64,000 nt of DNA, from assembly GCF_004745505.1 (NCBI RefSeq), contig NZ_RKLX01000001.1:62001-126000 (forward strand), written 5' to 3'. Position 1 is the stretch's first letter; the number at the start of each line of letters is the position of its first letter. This DNA is from Levilactobacillus suantsaiihabitans. Lineage in GTDB: Bacteria; Bacillota; Bacilli; Lactobacillales; Lactobacillaceae. The position numbers and the translations under genes were made by a program. Under the pieces are notes generated by a model, which made no database searches, was not told where the DNA came from, and saw nothing but the letters and a program-made list of their open reading frames with translations. Shown one piece after another: positions 8,805 to 17,208 of this stretch.

Positions 8805-8826
8805 CGTGTACCAAGCAGACCAAGTG

Positions 8827-9996
8827 CTAGTTACTCATGCGACTCAAGCGGTAGGCGTGGTCCATCAGTGAACGTGTCTCCGTGAACTCGTTGATGTCAT
8901 GCAGCACCACCGTGATGACCCGGTGCTTGCCGCGCTTGTGGCCGGTCCCCACGAAGCAGTAACCCGCCAGTGGGGTGTAGCCGGTCTTCAAGCCATCGAC
9001 CTTCAGGGAGGCGCGGTAGTATTTACGCCCCTTTAAGAGGTTGTTGTAATTGTAGCAAACTTGGCCGTTGACGGTCATGGACCCAATCTTGCCGTCAGTC
9101 AAAACGCGCGGATAGCTGGTCATCAAATGCCGGGCTATCAACGCCACATCCTTGGCTGAGACCTTGTTGGCATTGGCCTTGCCGTAGGCGTAACCGAAGC
9201 GCTTCAGGTCACTGTTCTCCAGGCCCGAGGCCGAAACGAAGTGCGCCTTACCCAACTTCCAGGCCTTGGCTTGGGCGTTCATTTTCCGGATAAACTTGGC
9301 GTTACTACCGCTGACCCATTTGCCCAGCGCAATCGCCGAATTGTTGGACGAATCCAAGAAGGCCGCGTAGTAGAGCTGCTTGACGGTGTAGCGATGATTC
9401 AATTTAAAATGAAAGCCGCCACAATCCGCACTTCGGCTCATCGACACCAGGCCACGACTGGTAATCTTGACCTTATGATTCCAGTTGCGCTTCTTGCCGT
9501 CGATTTTCTTCAAGGTGAGATACAACGTCATGATTTTTGACACGGAGGCAATCGGCCGCGCCGTGTTGGCGTGCTTGGACCAGACGACCTTGCCCGTCTT
9601 GGCGTCCATGGCGACCGCAGCTTTGGCCTTGGTCAAGACGAACGGGGCCTTCCCGCGCTTCAGGTAACCGTGCCAAATCCACCCCTTGACGCTGTGCTTG
9701 CTGTTTTGCACGTACAGGTAAATGCCCTTCGATTTACCGTGCTTGAGGGTTGCCTGCTTGGTGGCGTACCAGGTGGTATGGGGATGGGTCGTTAAGTTGC
9801 TGACCTTTTTGGTGTGTTTCTTGTTGTAAATGGCGCCCTGACTGTGTTTCTTGTGGTAAGCGGTCTTCTTGATTTTCTTGGTGCTGACGGTGTGGTAGGC
9901 CGCCGCTTCGGCTAGCGAGGTCGGCATTAGCACCCCACCCAACGTGACGAGCGCCCCGAGCGCCAAGGCCCAGTGATTGAGATGACTTTTTTTCAT
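8827..9996 (-). CDS. Secreted serine D-Ala-D-Ala carboxypeptidase (peptidase S11), paralogue
   Basis: 389 residues with the same plan as its neighbour: signal peptide ending near residue 31-33, a basic SH3-like region, then S151-V-S-K154, an SSN motif near 216 and KTG near 337. The mature protein is more basic (many Lys and His) than the first copy. Near-identical blocks such as ASGLENSDLK and HDINEFTETRSLM show recent common origin. A WalR-type box lies upstream. AGGAAG precedes the ATG. It modifies peptidoglycan stem peptides outside the cell; the reason for two copies is not visible. Confidence 0.92.
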   Translation of the reverse strand: MKKSHLNHWALALGALVTLGGVLMPTSLAEAAAYHTVSTKKIKKTAYHKKHSQGAIYNKKHTKKVSNLTTHPHTTWYATKQATLKHGKSKGIYLYVQNSKHSVKGWIWHGYLKRGKAPFVLTKAKAAVAMDAKTGKVVWSKHANTARPIASVSKIMTLYLTLKKIDGKKRNWNHKVKITSRGLVSMSRSADCGGFHFKLNHRYTVKQLYYAAFLDSSNNSAIALGKWVSGSNAKFIRKMNAQAKAWKLGKAHFVSASGLENSDLKRFGYAYGKANANKVSAKDVALIARHLMTSYPRVLTDGKIGSMTVNGQVCYNYNNLLKGRKYYRASLKVDGLKTGYTPLAGYCFVGTGHKRGKHRVITVVLHDINEFTETRSLMDHAYRLSRMSN

Positions 9997-10107
9997 AAGT
10001 TAAGTGCTTCCTATCCTTTAATAATTAAGTTCACTAACAATTAGAATAGCACTCTTCCTCATCGCCGGATAGCGCATTTGGCCGTTTTGGACGGGCTTTT
10101 GAGGCTT

Positions 10108-10124
10108 TGTAACTAAACTGTAAA
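10108..10124 (+). promoter_or_regulatory. WalR-type box (perfect consensus)
   Basis: TGTAAC-TAAAC-TGTAAA matches TGTWAH-N5-TGTWAH exactly. It is 112 nt upstream of the start at 9996, on the strand opposite to the gene. WalRK in Firmicutes controls peptidoglycan hydrolases and modifying enzymes. Confidence 0.55.
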
Positions 10125-10218
10125 AAACGTTTCCATCCTGAATAGATCAACGACTCGGCACGTATTTTTCCAGTCACGGTTGCATTTACCCGCCAAATTA
10201 GTTACGCTTAGGGTATTC

Positions 10219-10300
10219 AAATACGACTGGGGTGCCTCGCGGCTGAGATCAAACCCATTGAACCTGCTCTGGTTAATACCAGCGAAGGGAACGCGTTATT
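10219..10300 (+). promoter_or_regulatory. TPP riboswitch aptamer
   Basis: The conserved THI elements appear in order: GGGGTGCC, GGCTGAGA, AAACCC, TTGAACCTG, CTGGTTAATACCAGCG and AAGGGA. The ends can pair as P1. It lies about 95 nt before ykoE and is followed by a terminator at 10314, so high thiamine pyrophosphate should stop transcription of the thiamine operon. Confidence 0.95.
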
Positions 10301-10313
10301 TAGCTATCAATGA

Positions 10314-10347
10314 ACCCCTACTAAGTTTTTTTAGTGGGGGATTTTTT
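10314..10347 (+). terminator. Riboswitch-controlled terminator
   Basis: ACCCCTACTAA pairs with TTAGTGGGGG, followed by a T run, between the TPP aptamer and ykoE: the expression platform. Confidence 0.9.
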
Positions 10348-10394
10348 TATTCGTTGGGCACCCCCGTCAAAACTCTCATAGGAGGCATCATCTC

Positions 10395-10961
10395 ATGAAA
10401 AGTTGGCACATCCGCGATATTATTTTGGTCACGATTCTCGCAATTTTTATGGGCGTCATCTTCTGGATCATTAATCCCGTCTACACCTTCCTGGCGGCCG
10501 CTTTGGCCCCATTTGGTCTGCAACCTTTGGCAAATGAAATTCTGTTAGGTATCTGGGTCATGGCCGGTCCTTTAGCTGGCTTTATCATCCGCATCCCCGG
10601 TTCAGCGACGTTGGGAGAATTTCTCGGCGCCGTTGTTGAAATGTTTCTGGGCGGCGTCTGGGGCGCTAGCACGCTGATTTCCGGCGCGGTTCAAGGTCTC
10701 GGGGCCGAAATTGGGTTTGCGGTGACTGGCTACAAACGCTACAACTGGGTCAGCCTAAGTCTGAGTTGCCTGACCACGGCCATCGTGACCTTCACGTGGG
10801 ACCTGTTCCGGAGTGGCTATGCTGCGTATCATTTGGGCTTTCTGGTACTGCTGTTTGCAGTGCGGTGCTTATCGATCTTCCTGTTCGGCGGTGTGCTGAC
10901 CAAGCTGATCACCAACCTGCTGGCGCGGGCCCACGTCTTACCCAACGTCAGCGCCAAATAA
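10395..10961 (+). CDS. ykoE: YkoE-type ECF transporter S component (thiamine precursor uptake)
   Basis: 188 residues with about six hydrophobic segments; the WHIRDIILVTILAIFMGVIFW opening region and GEFLGAVVEMFLGG resemble YkoE, the substrate-binding subunit for hydroxymethylpyrimidine/thiamine in the energy-coupling factor importer YkoEDC. GGAGG precedes the ATG. The upstream TPP riboswitch and downstream ykoD, ykoC and tenA agree. Unlike the rest of the operon, which is tightly packed, about 440 nt of repeat sequence separates it from ykoD. Confidence 0.9.
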   Translation: MKSWHIRDIILVTILAIFMGVIFWIINPVYTFLAAALAPFGLQPLANEILLGIWVMAGPLAGFIIRIPGSATLGEFLGAVVEMFLGGVWGASTLISGAVQGLGAEIGFAVTGYKRYNWVSLSLSCLTTAIVTFTWDLFRSGYAAYHLGFLVLLFAVRCLSIFLFGGVLTKLITNLLARAHVLPNVSAK

Positions 10962-10999
10962 CCATTCTGTGCGCTGGCTTGGCAACATTGGTATTGGCC

Positions 11000-11345
11000 G
11001 GCTGGCCGCCTGCCGTTACGTGAAAGTCTAGGGGGGGACTGGTGCTGGGGGAGGACGGACCGAGCCAAAGTACGGTCTCGGTCCTTGCTTTGAGCCGAAG
11101 AACCCGTCTCAAAGTCACCAATTTGCCAGCAAAATCCACTGGCAAATTCCCTGGCTAAGCCTAGATTTCACTTCACTCTCGGCTCCTGCGGTGTATTACC
11201 GCTACGGCAGCGTTAACTGTTATTTCACATTATTGGTTGCTCGCAACTGCGGTGAGTGGCGCAGGTTAGCTATTTCTTGGTCTTCCTAGGCACTATGCCT
11301 CGACTTTAAATCACTCAAGCACTCGCCAACCAATCGCTTTTTGTT
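11000..11345 (+). repeat. Repeat family B copy inside the thiamine operon
   Basis: CTGGCCGCCTGCCG starts at 11002, 41 nt after the ykoE stop. An outer stem GTGAAA-TCTAGG (11020-11032) pairs with CCTAGATTTCAC (11160-11171) and encloses three hairpins: GACCGAG/CTCGGTC, CTTTGAG/CTCAAAG and AATTTGCCAG/CTGGCAAATT. The outer and third stems differ entirely in sequence from the copies at 28873 and 39501 but keep the layout. A tail with ATTGGTTG/CAACCAAT runs to about 11345. Confidence 0.75.
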
Positions 11346-11402
11346 TCACTTTCATTAATTTTAAAAAGTTTGCAAAATCTGTTTCACATTGGAGGAATTT
11401 TC

Positions 11403-12815
11403 GTGGCCACTGTAACCGTTCATGCACTCACATTTTCCTATCCCAACCGCACCCGGCCGGTCTTGGACGACCTCAACGTGACCTTTCCCAGCGGTAAGTT
11501 TTCGCTGTTGACTGGGGTGTCTGGTGGGGGGAAGTCCACCCTGCTTAAGCTGATAGCGGGGCTCACTCCTCTGCCGGATGCTGGGACGATCACCTTTGAC
11601 GGGCAACCGCTCAGCCAAATCAGCCCCGCCGACCGGGCGGCCACGGTGGCCATGCTGTTTCAGGAACCCAGCACGCAATTTACCATGGATACCGTAGTCA
11701 ATGAGCTACGCTTCGCCCTGGAAAATCAATGCGTTGACCCGGCGGCCATCCCCGCCAAGATCACCGCGGCACTGGACTTCATCGGTATCGCTGACCTGCG
11801 CGACCGGCAATTGATGCAACTGTCCGGCGGCGAGCAGCAAAAAGTCGCTTTAGCCATCATCGTGGCTATGGACAGCGACGTCATCTTGCTAGACGAACCC
11901 TTTGCCAGCATCGACCCGCCTACCCGCTTGGCGTTACTGGAGAAGCTGGTGATGCTATGTACGCAGCGCGGCAAGACCATTATCTTGGCCGACCACGACC
12001 TCAGCAATTACGACCGGTGGGTGGACCACCTGGCCGTGCTGGATCAGGGTCACGTGACGTTGTTGTCGCCGGCAGAAACGCAGACACGTTTTGCGGCATT
12101 CACACCGGACAAGCTCCGGTTGACACACGTGACGTTGCCTACCGACGACCTCACCGTCAGCCTGCAGGGCACCCAACTGGCACTGGGTCACGAACACCGG
12201 CAGTTGTTACGGCCGCAAGACCTGGCGTTATTTGCTCACCAGGCCACGCTGATCACCGGTCCCAACGGCAGCGGCAAGTCCACCCTGTTTCGCGCGCTGG
12301 TGCGATTGGGCAATTATCAAGGCCAGCTCACCTACGACGGCCAAGACATCCGTAAGCTCCCCCGCAAGCGCTACGCTCGCCAAGTTAGCTTGATGTTTCA
12401 GTCGGCCAGCGCGCAATTTCTCAACGTAACCGTGGCTGAGGAGTTAGCGTTGTCGCAAAAATTTGGTAATCACACCTACTTCACCCCAACACGCGTTCAG
12501 GACCTGTTGACGCAGCTGAATCTCGCCGACCACGTCGATCAGATTATCTACTCGTTGAGCAGTGGCCAACAAAAGAAGCTCCAGCTACTGTGCATGCTGA
12601 TCATGGCGCCCAACGTGTTGCTGCTAGACGAACCCTTGAAGGGCTTGGATTTTGCGTCCATTCAAGTGGTCATGCGCATTCTGACCACCGTTCAACGCGA
12701 CCTCAACTTGACGCTGATCATGATCAGCCACCAGCTCAGCGGCCTCGACGACCTGATCACCTTACACCTGGCGCTCGATCACCAGCAACTCACCTATCAG
12801 GAGGCGACACCATGA
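11403..12815 (+). CDS. ykoD: YkoD-type ECF transporter duplicated ATPase
   Basis: The GTG at 11403 follows GGAGGA (11391) at proper spacing; earlier in-frame codons do not. 470 residues hold two ABC ATPase modules. Module one has Walker A GVSGGGKST, signature LSGGEQQK and DEPFAS; module two has GPNGSGKST, a signature variant LSSGQQKK and DEPLKG. The fused ATPase powers uptake by YkoE with YkoC. It overlaps ykoC by the ATGA tetranucleotide, so translation is coupled. Confidence 0.92.
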   Translation: MATVTVHALTFSYPNRTRPVLDDLNVTFPSGKFSLLTGVSGGGKSTLLKLIAGLTPLPDAGTITFDGQPLSQISPADRAATVAMLFQEPSTQFTMDTVVNELRFALENQCVDPAAIPAKITAALDFIGIADLRDRQLMQLSGGEQQKVALAIIVAMDSDVILLDEPFASIDPPTRLALLEKLVMLCTQRGKTIILADHDLSNYDRWVDHLAVLDQGHVTLLSPAETQTRFAAFTPDKLRLTHVTLPTDDLTVSLQGTQLALGHEHRQLLRPQDLALFAHQATLITGPNGSGKSTLFRALVRLGNYQGQLTYDGQDIRKLPRKRYARQVSLMFQSASAQFLNVTVAEELALSQKFGNHTYFTPTRVQDLLTQLNLADHVDQIIYSLSSGQQKKLQLLCMLIMAPNVLLLDEPLKGLDFASIQVVMRILTTVQRDLNLTLIMISHQLSGLDDLITLHLALDHQQLTYQEATP

Positions 12816-13465
12816 ATCCCAGTTTAAAATTAGCCTTGGTCGTCTTGATTGCCTTGGAGGTGTCCTTCACCCAGGTCTGGACAGTCAACGTGGTGCTGAT
12901 CATCGTCAGTTTGGCCTTGATGCTGTTGAACCACGTCACACTCAAACGCTTCTTGTGGCTGACGCTGGTCCCATTGTTCTTTGCCAGTGCGTTGGTCTGG
13001 TCATTGACCTTACAAGGCACCGCCAGCCAGCATTTTCTCCTGGTCATCTTCACCCGGATGTTCGTCTACGTCTACATGGGCGGGCTGTTCACCCAGACCA
13101 CGGACCCCTTGACGTTGACCCGCTCGTTGGAACAAAATGCCAAGCTGCCGTCAAAATTTGCCTATGGCTTTCTGGCCGCTTTCAACCTGATGCCTAAGAT
13201 TCAAGCCGAGGTCGCCACGATTCGCGCTGCGGCCTTGATGCGGGGCCAAGAACTGCACGTCTGGTCACCACAACTGTATTTCAAAGTCATTCTGGCTGCG
13301 ATGAACTGGTCCGACCAACTGGCCGCTGCGATGACCTCGCACGGCTTTGTCGAGGGCGCACCACGGACCCATGCCATCACGGTGGCCTTAAGGTCGCGCG
13401 ACTGGTGGGTCTTTGCCCTCAGTCTCATCGCCGTTCAAGTCGGGCTGTTCATCGGCCTACCCTAA
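12812..13465 (+). CDS. ykoC: YkoC-type ECF transporter T component
   Basis: 217 residues from the ATG at 12812, preceded by AGGAGG within the end of ykoD. About five membrane segments and the cytosolic helical region LMPKIQAEVATIRAAALMRG, which holds the Ala-Arg type coupling motif of CbiQ-like proteins. It links the two ATPase modules to the YkoE substrate subunit. It is followed after 13 nt by tenA. Confidence 0.9.
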   Translation: MNPSLKLALVVLIALEVSFTQVWTVNVVLIIVSLALMLLNHVTLKRFLWLTLVPLFFASALVWSLTLQGTASQHFLLVIFTRMFVYVYMGGLFTQTTDPLTLTRSLEQNAKLPSKFAYGFLAAFNLMPKIQAEVATIRAAALMRGQELHVWSPQLYFKVILAAMNWSDQLAAAMTSHGFVEGAPRTHAITVALRSRDWWVFALSLIAVQVGLFIGLP

Positions 13466-13478
13466 AAGGAGTTTTGTT

Positions 13479-14165
13479 ATGTTTACTGATCAAGCACATG
13501 CGCAAACCCAAGCCCTGTGGGACGCGTCCAAACGCCACCCCTTTATCACCCAACTGCAAGCCGGCACCCTGCCCGCCGCCACCTTTCGCTACTACCTGAT
13601 TCAAGACCACCACTATCTCCACGAATTCGGCAAGCTCCACGACCTGGCGGCTGACCAAAGCCACGACCCGCGTGTAGTCAATCAGTTACGGGCCGGTGCG
13701 GCCAGCCTGCGCGACGGCGAAATTGCGGTGCGCCAGACCTTCTTTGACCGGCTCAACATCACCCCGGCAGAAGTCGCCGCCGTGACTGCCGCGCCCACGT
13801 GTTACGCCTACATCAGCCACATCTATCGGGCATTGCTGACAGCGGGGCCCGCGGGAGCCGTGGCGGGTCTGTTGCCGTGTTATTGGCTGTACGCCGAAAT
13901 TGGTCAGGCGCTGGCCGGCACCGGATCGCCCGTCCCCATCTACCAATCCTGGATTGACACCTACAATGCCGATGATTACACCGGTGCCATGCACGACCAG
14001 TTGGCCCTCGCTAACTATGTCGCCACGCCAGCCAATACGGACGCGCTGTTAGCTATTTTCAAGAAGAGCAGCTGGTACGAACTGCAATTCTGGCAAATGG
14101 CGCTGGATCAAGAAGATTGGTCAATCACCGACGCTAACGCAGCATCTGCATTTTCAAGGCACTAA
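13479..14165 (+). CDS. tenA: TenA family aminopyrimidine aminohydrolase / thiaminase II
   Basis: 228 residues from the ATG at 13479 (AAAAGGAG upstream). YYLIQDHHYLHEF near residue 40 and a Cys in APTCYAYISH near residue 108 match the TenA active site, and WYELQFW near the C-terminus supplies the Tyr/Glu region. TenA releases or salvages the pyrimidine part of damaged thiamine. Next to the hydroxymethylpyrimidine importer this gives uptake plus salvage under one riboswitch. No thiamine biosynthesis genes (thiD, thiE, thiM) are in the window. Confidence 0.93.
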   Translation: MFTDQAHAQTQALWDASKRHPFITQLQAGTLPAATFRYYLIQDHHYLHEFGKLHDLAADQSHDPRVVNQLRAGAASLRDGEIAVRQTFFDRLNITPAEVAAVTAAPTCYAYISHIYRALLTAGPAGAVAGLLPCYWLYAEIGQALAGTGSPVPIYQSWIDTYNADDYTGAMHDQLALANYVATPANTDALLAIFKKSSWYELQFWQMALDQEDWSITDANAASAFSRH

Positions 14166-14213
14166 ACCAGCGTTATAATGGAGCTACCGCAAGAAAGAAA
14201 GCAGGTGGCAATC

Positions 14214-14576
14214 TTGAAAACGTCACGTTTAACATTTCTAGAATTTTTCGGTTACCTAGCCTTGGTACTGGGCGTCGCCATTGAGCTCTATGCCCTGCTC
14301 AGTAGCCCCGGTAGTAAACTCAGTGGTGACAACATGTTCGGTGGAGCCGTCGTCATGGCCCTCGCCGTCGCCTTTATCCACAGCAAGCACCTGATCTTTA
14401 ACCTGATTCTAATTGGCTTAAGCACCCTGGGCTTTGCCTACTTCACCTTCATCCACACGCAAAACTGGCTGTGGACGGTGGTCCTAGGCGTGGCCGTCGC
14501 GGCCTTTCTGGTCTACTTCTTCGGTATCCGCAGCGACGTCCGCCGCAACCAGAGCGACTGGTTTCATTTTAATTGA
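14214..14576 (+). CDS. Small membrane protein, unknown function
   Basis: A longer frame begins at ATG 14178, but that codon overlaps a TATAAT promoter element (14174-14179), so it cannot be the start if the promoter is real. TTG at 14214 follows GCAGGTGG and gives 120 residues with four hydrophobic segments and a basic tail (RSDVRRNQSDWFHFN). No family recognised. Own promoter and own terminator. Confidence 0.7.
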   Translation: MKTSRLTFLEFFGYLALVLGVAIELYALLSSPGSKLSGDNMFGGAVVMALAVAFIHSKHLIFNLILIGLSTLGFAYFTFIHTQNWLWTVVLGVAVAAFLVYFFGIRSDVRRNQSDWFHFN

Positions 14577-14605
14577 GCAAGGGTGCGGCAAAGGGTCCCT
14601 TACGC

Positions 14606-14635
14606 AGCGTTTGGATTTTTTCCAGACGCTTTTTG
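14606..14635 (+). terminator. Terminator after the small membrane protein gene
   Basis: AGCGTTTGGA pairs with TCCAGACGCT (one mismatch) followed by TTTTTG, 30 nt after the stop. Confidence 0.85.
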
Positions 14636-14730
14636 TTTGGCCAACTAAAGGTTGAAAGACGGAAATCAGCTGGAACTACTGTTAGCATGTGACTCATGGC
14701 GTCAAAAATAGTCGTTTTCAGCCACACAAT

Positions 14731-15110
14731 GCGAGCTGGCCGCCTACCGTTCGCCAACGTCGTGCTTGCCAGTAACAGTCGTCTTAACCCCAGATAGCGG
14801 ATATATTGACGACTGGTCTTTCATTAACACAGTGTTGCTGATAATTGCTACCTTGCCGGAGGCAGCCAGGGTGGAGCCAGCTGTGTCGGCGGTGTTGGCT
14901 GAGGTCCTTTCTCAGCCTACAGCGCGGGACGACTTGAGAGACTGGCGGACTCTGCCAGGCTTTCAAGCGAACCGGAAGACCGCTTTTCAGGCTGGAGGTG
15001 TTTCCCAGAGCAGACGGAACCCTGACTGACGCAGGCGTCTGGTTTCACTAATTTAGGTGTCAGAACACCGTCGTTACAGCAATCAACGCGTTAATTCTAC
15101 TTTCAACACC
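14731..15110 (+). repeat. Composite repeat copy: family B left end joined to tail modules
   Basis: It opens with CTGGCCGCCTACCGTTCGCC, then passes directly to the tail (CATTAACACAGTGTT and nearby GTCTTAACCCC) shared with 28873-29255, lacking the three internal hairpins. A further module with GGGACGACTTGAGAGACTGG is shared with 17209-17392. It ends near CGTCTGGTTTCAC. It fills the gap with no gene; an ORF inside it is rejected. Confidence 0.7.
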
Positions 15111-15123
15111 TAATTTTGGACAG

Positions 15124-15156
15124 AAAAACAGGCCTGCCCGAAGGCCGACCTGTTTT
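15124..15156 (-). terminator. Terminator of the small protein gene at 15252
   Basis: AAACAGGTCGGCC...AGGCCTGTTT type hairpin with flanking T run on the minus strand; symmetric enough to act in both directions. Confidence 0.8.
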
Positions 15157-15251
15157 CCTGCTTGATAAACTACAAGTGACTGTAGTGTGTAATCACAATG
15201 ATTACCAAAGAGTTAGATGAAACAGCCGGGCGAACCCGACTTCGGGGCGGA

Positions 15252-15434
15252 TCATTCCGCATTATTGACACTCGCGCGAAAGTTGCGCGTGTGCGGGGCA
15301 TCTAAAATGCCCACGGGGCTGGTGGTCTGGCGCGTCGTGGTGTGTTTGCCCATCGTGAACCAGGCCAACCCGCTCACGACGCCCAAAATAATTACCGCGG
15401 CCACGAGGCTGCCAATGATATGTCTTAAATTCAC
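15252..15434 (-). CDS. Small single-pass membrane protein
   Basis: 60 residues from a GTG at 15434, with AGGTGG six bases upstream. The N-terminal half is one transmembrane helix (IIGSLVAAVIILGVVSGLAWF) and the rest a short polar, Thr/Ser-rich tail that would lie outside the cell if the N-terminus is inside. No family recognised. Ribosome site, hydrophobic helix and matching terminator argue that it is real. Confidence 0.55.
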   Translation of the reverse strand: MNLRHIIGSLVAAVIILGVVSGLAWFTMGKHTTTRQTTSPVGILDAPHTRNFRASVNNAE

Positions 15435-15725
15435 GCTGCCACCTCACTAGTCGATGTTATCAAAATTTTCTAATAACTAGCTTAACCGCTGGGCATTGCA
15501 AACCTGTGACAGACTCACGTTAGTTTCCTAACAATTCTGCGACAATGGTTAACAACCGCGATTCCGGCCCATTTTCATATTGCATTTAATTTTACGCAAT
15601 TTTTCCCGATTCAGCAAGCATTATCGAAAAAAACTTCAGATATCGGGACTTATTCCGCCGATTTCTGAAAAATTTAGTATAATGAACTTAAGCAGTCATT
15701 AGGATTATCATTTGGAGGGATATTA

Positions 15726-15920
15726 ATGAGTCAAGAATTAAACGATTTGGCCGAAGCAATCATCGCCTACCAAAAGAAATACGATAAGACAGATGGAGAA
15801 ATGGCCTTTGGCTCTCGACTGTCCGTTGAGAAGTTTCATGCCATCAAGACCGGTGAACTCGCCCCAACCAGCGAGGAACAAAGTGCTTTAAAGGGTTTCA
15901 TCGCTACCAAGCCCCACTAA
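15726..15920 (+). CDS. Small LBP_cg2779-like protein
   Basis: 64 residues, acidic N-terminal helix (ELNDLAEAIIAYQKKYDKTDG) followed by a Ser/Lys-containing helix and FIATKPH at the end. GGAGGGAT precedes the ATG and a TATAAT lies about 40 nt upstream. Size and sequence resemble the LBP_cg2779 family of uncharacterised lactobacillus proteins; this match is from memory. The layout with a helix-turn-like RLSVEKFHAIKTGE could suit nucleic acid or protein binding, but nothing proves it. Strong terminator follows. Confidence 0.75.
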   Translation: MSQELNDLAEAIIAYQKKYDKTDGEMAFGSRLSVEKFHAIKTGELAPTSEEQSALKGFIATKPH

Positions 15921-15938
15921 CAACACTGATTAAATAAA

Positions 15939-15992
15939 AGACGCGTCAAGACGTTTGGCAAGTACGCTAACGTTTTGACGCGTCTATTTTTT
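15939..15992. terminator. Strong bidirectional terminator between convergent genes
   Basis: AGACGCGTCAA-ACGTT pairs with AACGT-TTGACGCGTCT and is flanked by A and T tracts, between the convergent genes ending at 15920 and 15997. Confidence 0.92.
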
Positions 15993-15996
15993 TACA

Positions 15997-16512
15997 TTAA
16001 TCCACGACTTGCGCCCAGGCGCCCCGGTAAGCCGCCGCGGTCGCATCGTCAAACGCGACCATGCGCACCCGCTGGAGGTCGTTACTCTTGGCCAGCACCG
16101 ACGCAATCGTCTGCGCCGCCACGGCCGCCGCATCCTCTAACGGATACCCGTAGACCCCGGTGCTCAGCGACGGAAAATCGACCGTTCGGCATCCGTGGTC
16201 CATGGCCAGCTTCAGGCTGTTGCGGTAACAGTTGGCCAGTAGTTCCGGCTCCCCGTGTTGCCCACCGCGCCACACGGGACCAGGCGTGTGAATCACCCAT
16301 TTAGCCGGCAGTTTGAAACCGGGCGTGATCTTGGCTTCACCGGTCAAGCAGCCATTCAACGGCACGCAAGCCGCAAAGAGCTCCGGTCCCGCCGCGCGAT
16401 GAATGGCCCCGTCAACGCCACCACCGCCTAATAACGTGGTGTTAGCGGCATTGACGATAGCGTCGACCTTGCTTTCGGTAATGTCTCCCCGAATCACTGC
16501 AAATTCAGCCAC
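15997..16512 (-). CDS. Macrodomain protein (putative O-acetyl-ADP-ribose / ADP-ribose hydrolase)
   Basis: 171 residues from GTG 16512, which follows AAAGGAGTGAGC; longer in-frame starts lack this site. [23 protein letters not shown] (residues 16-38) contains the NAAN and GGGGVDGAI signatures of the MacroD/YmdB class, and [10 protein letters not shown] near 120 is the phosphate-binding loop. These enzymes deacetylate O-acetyl-ADP-ribose or remove ADP-ribose from proteins. It is the last gene of a close run with the zinc ribbon protein. Confidence 0.9.
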   Translation of the reverse strand: MAEFAVIRGDITESKVDAIVNAANTTLLGGGGVDGAIHRAAGPELFAACVPLNGCLTGEAKITPGFKLPAKWVIHTPGPVWRGGQHGEPELLANCYRNSLKLAMDHGCRTVDFPSLSTGVYGYPLEDAAAVAAQTIASVLAKSNDLQRVRMVAFDDATAAAYRGAWAQVVD

Positions 16513-16517
16513 TATGC

Positions 16518-16772
16518 TCACTCCTTTGACCAGGGCCAGTGCCACCGCCGTTTTGGCTTGGCTGGCGCTTGCCCCTCCTTGGCTTTCAGCCGCTTCATGC
16601 CCTCCCGATACGGGTTGGCATACAGCGACGACAAATTCAGTTTTTGACTTGATTGAGGCGGCTTAGGTGAGTCCCGGTAAGGACGCAAGTCGGTTTGACA
16701 CTGCGGACAAACCGTATCGGTCGCGCTCACGGCCGCACCGCAATGCGGACAAAATTTCAATTCAGCTGCCAC
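16518..16772 (-). CDS. Zinc-ribbon protein
   Basis: 84 residues from GTG 16772, preceded by AAGGAGG. Two CxxC knuckles, CPHCG and CPQCQ, lie 15 residues apart near the N-terminus, forming a zinc ribbon. The rest is a basic, proline-rich tail ([15 protein letters not shown]). It ends 5 nt before the macrodomain start. Partner and function unknown. Confidence 0.78.
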   Translation of the reverse strand: MAAELKFCPHCGAAVSATDTVCPQCQTDLRPYRDSPKPPQSSQKLNLSSLYANPYREGMKRLKAKEGQAPAKPKRRWHWPWSKE

Positions 16773-16785
16773 CGCAATTTCCTCC

Positions 16786-17130
16786 TTAGTCGTGTCGCCG
16801 TTGCTGATGGGCCTGGTTTCGCGCCAGGTTCTTCTCGCGGGTCGCTGCCGCCATCTTGGCCCCAGCGGCCTTTTCGGCGGCCCGCTTTTCTTGCCGCTGC
16901 TTGGCCGCTTCGGCCTTCTGTTGTTCGGCAAGCTTGCGTTTTTGTTGACTGCGGTAGCTAAAGTAGCTCCACACCCCCACCGCTAACAGTGCCACCACGA
17001 TTTGGATCGGGACTAACACCCAATTGACGTGCTTGGCAAAGAACGCATCGTAGATCACCAACAAGACCGCCATCGCGCCGACCACCGAAATCGTGTCTCG
17101 CGCCCAACGCGGTAATTTTTGCCATTTCAT
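16786..17130 (-). CDS. Membrane protein with charged coiled-coil tail
   Basis: 114 residues from ATG 17130 (AAGGAG upstream; an earlier frame extension has no support). Two hydrophobic segments (about residues 13-32 and 39-57) are followed by a cytosolic Lys/Ala/Glu/Gln-rich helix of about 55 residues (SQQKRKLAEQQKAEAAKQRQ). It precedes the zinc ribbon and macrodomain genes with short gaps, probably one transcript. Function unknown. Confidence 0.72.
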   Translation of the reverse strand: MKWQKLPRWARDTISVVGAMAVLLVIYDAFFAKHVNWVLVPIQIVVALLAVGVWSYFSYRSQQKRKLAEQQKAEAAKQRQEKRAAEKAAGAKMAAATREKNLARNQAHQQRRHD

Positions 17131-17208
17131 GTTTAACAAACTCCTTATGTAAGCGGCCGAACTCGGCCGACCGCAGTTAGTCATTTGGTTCTAAGTTTGA
17201 TTGGAGCC

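Noticed and set aside
7197-9996. The two carboxypeptidases as one gene split by an insertion
   Set aside because: Each has its own signal peptide, complete SxxK, SxN and KTG motifs, start signals and terminator; they are a duplication.
14766-15029. 87-codon plus-strand ORF
   Set aside because: It lies wholly inside the composite repeat and lacks a ribosome site.
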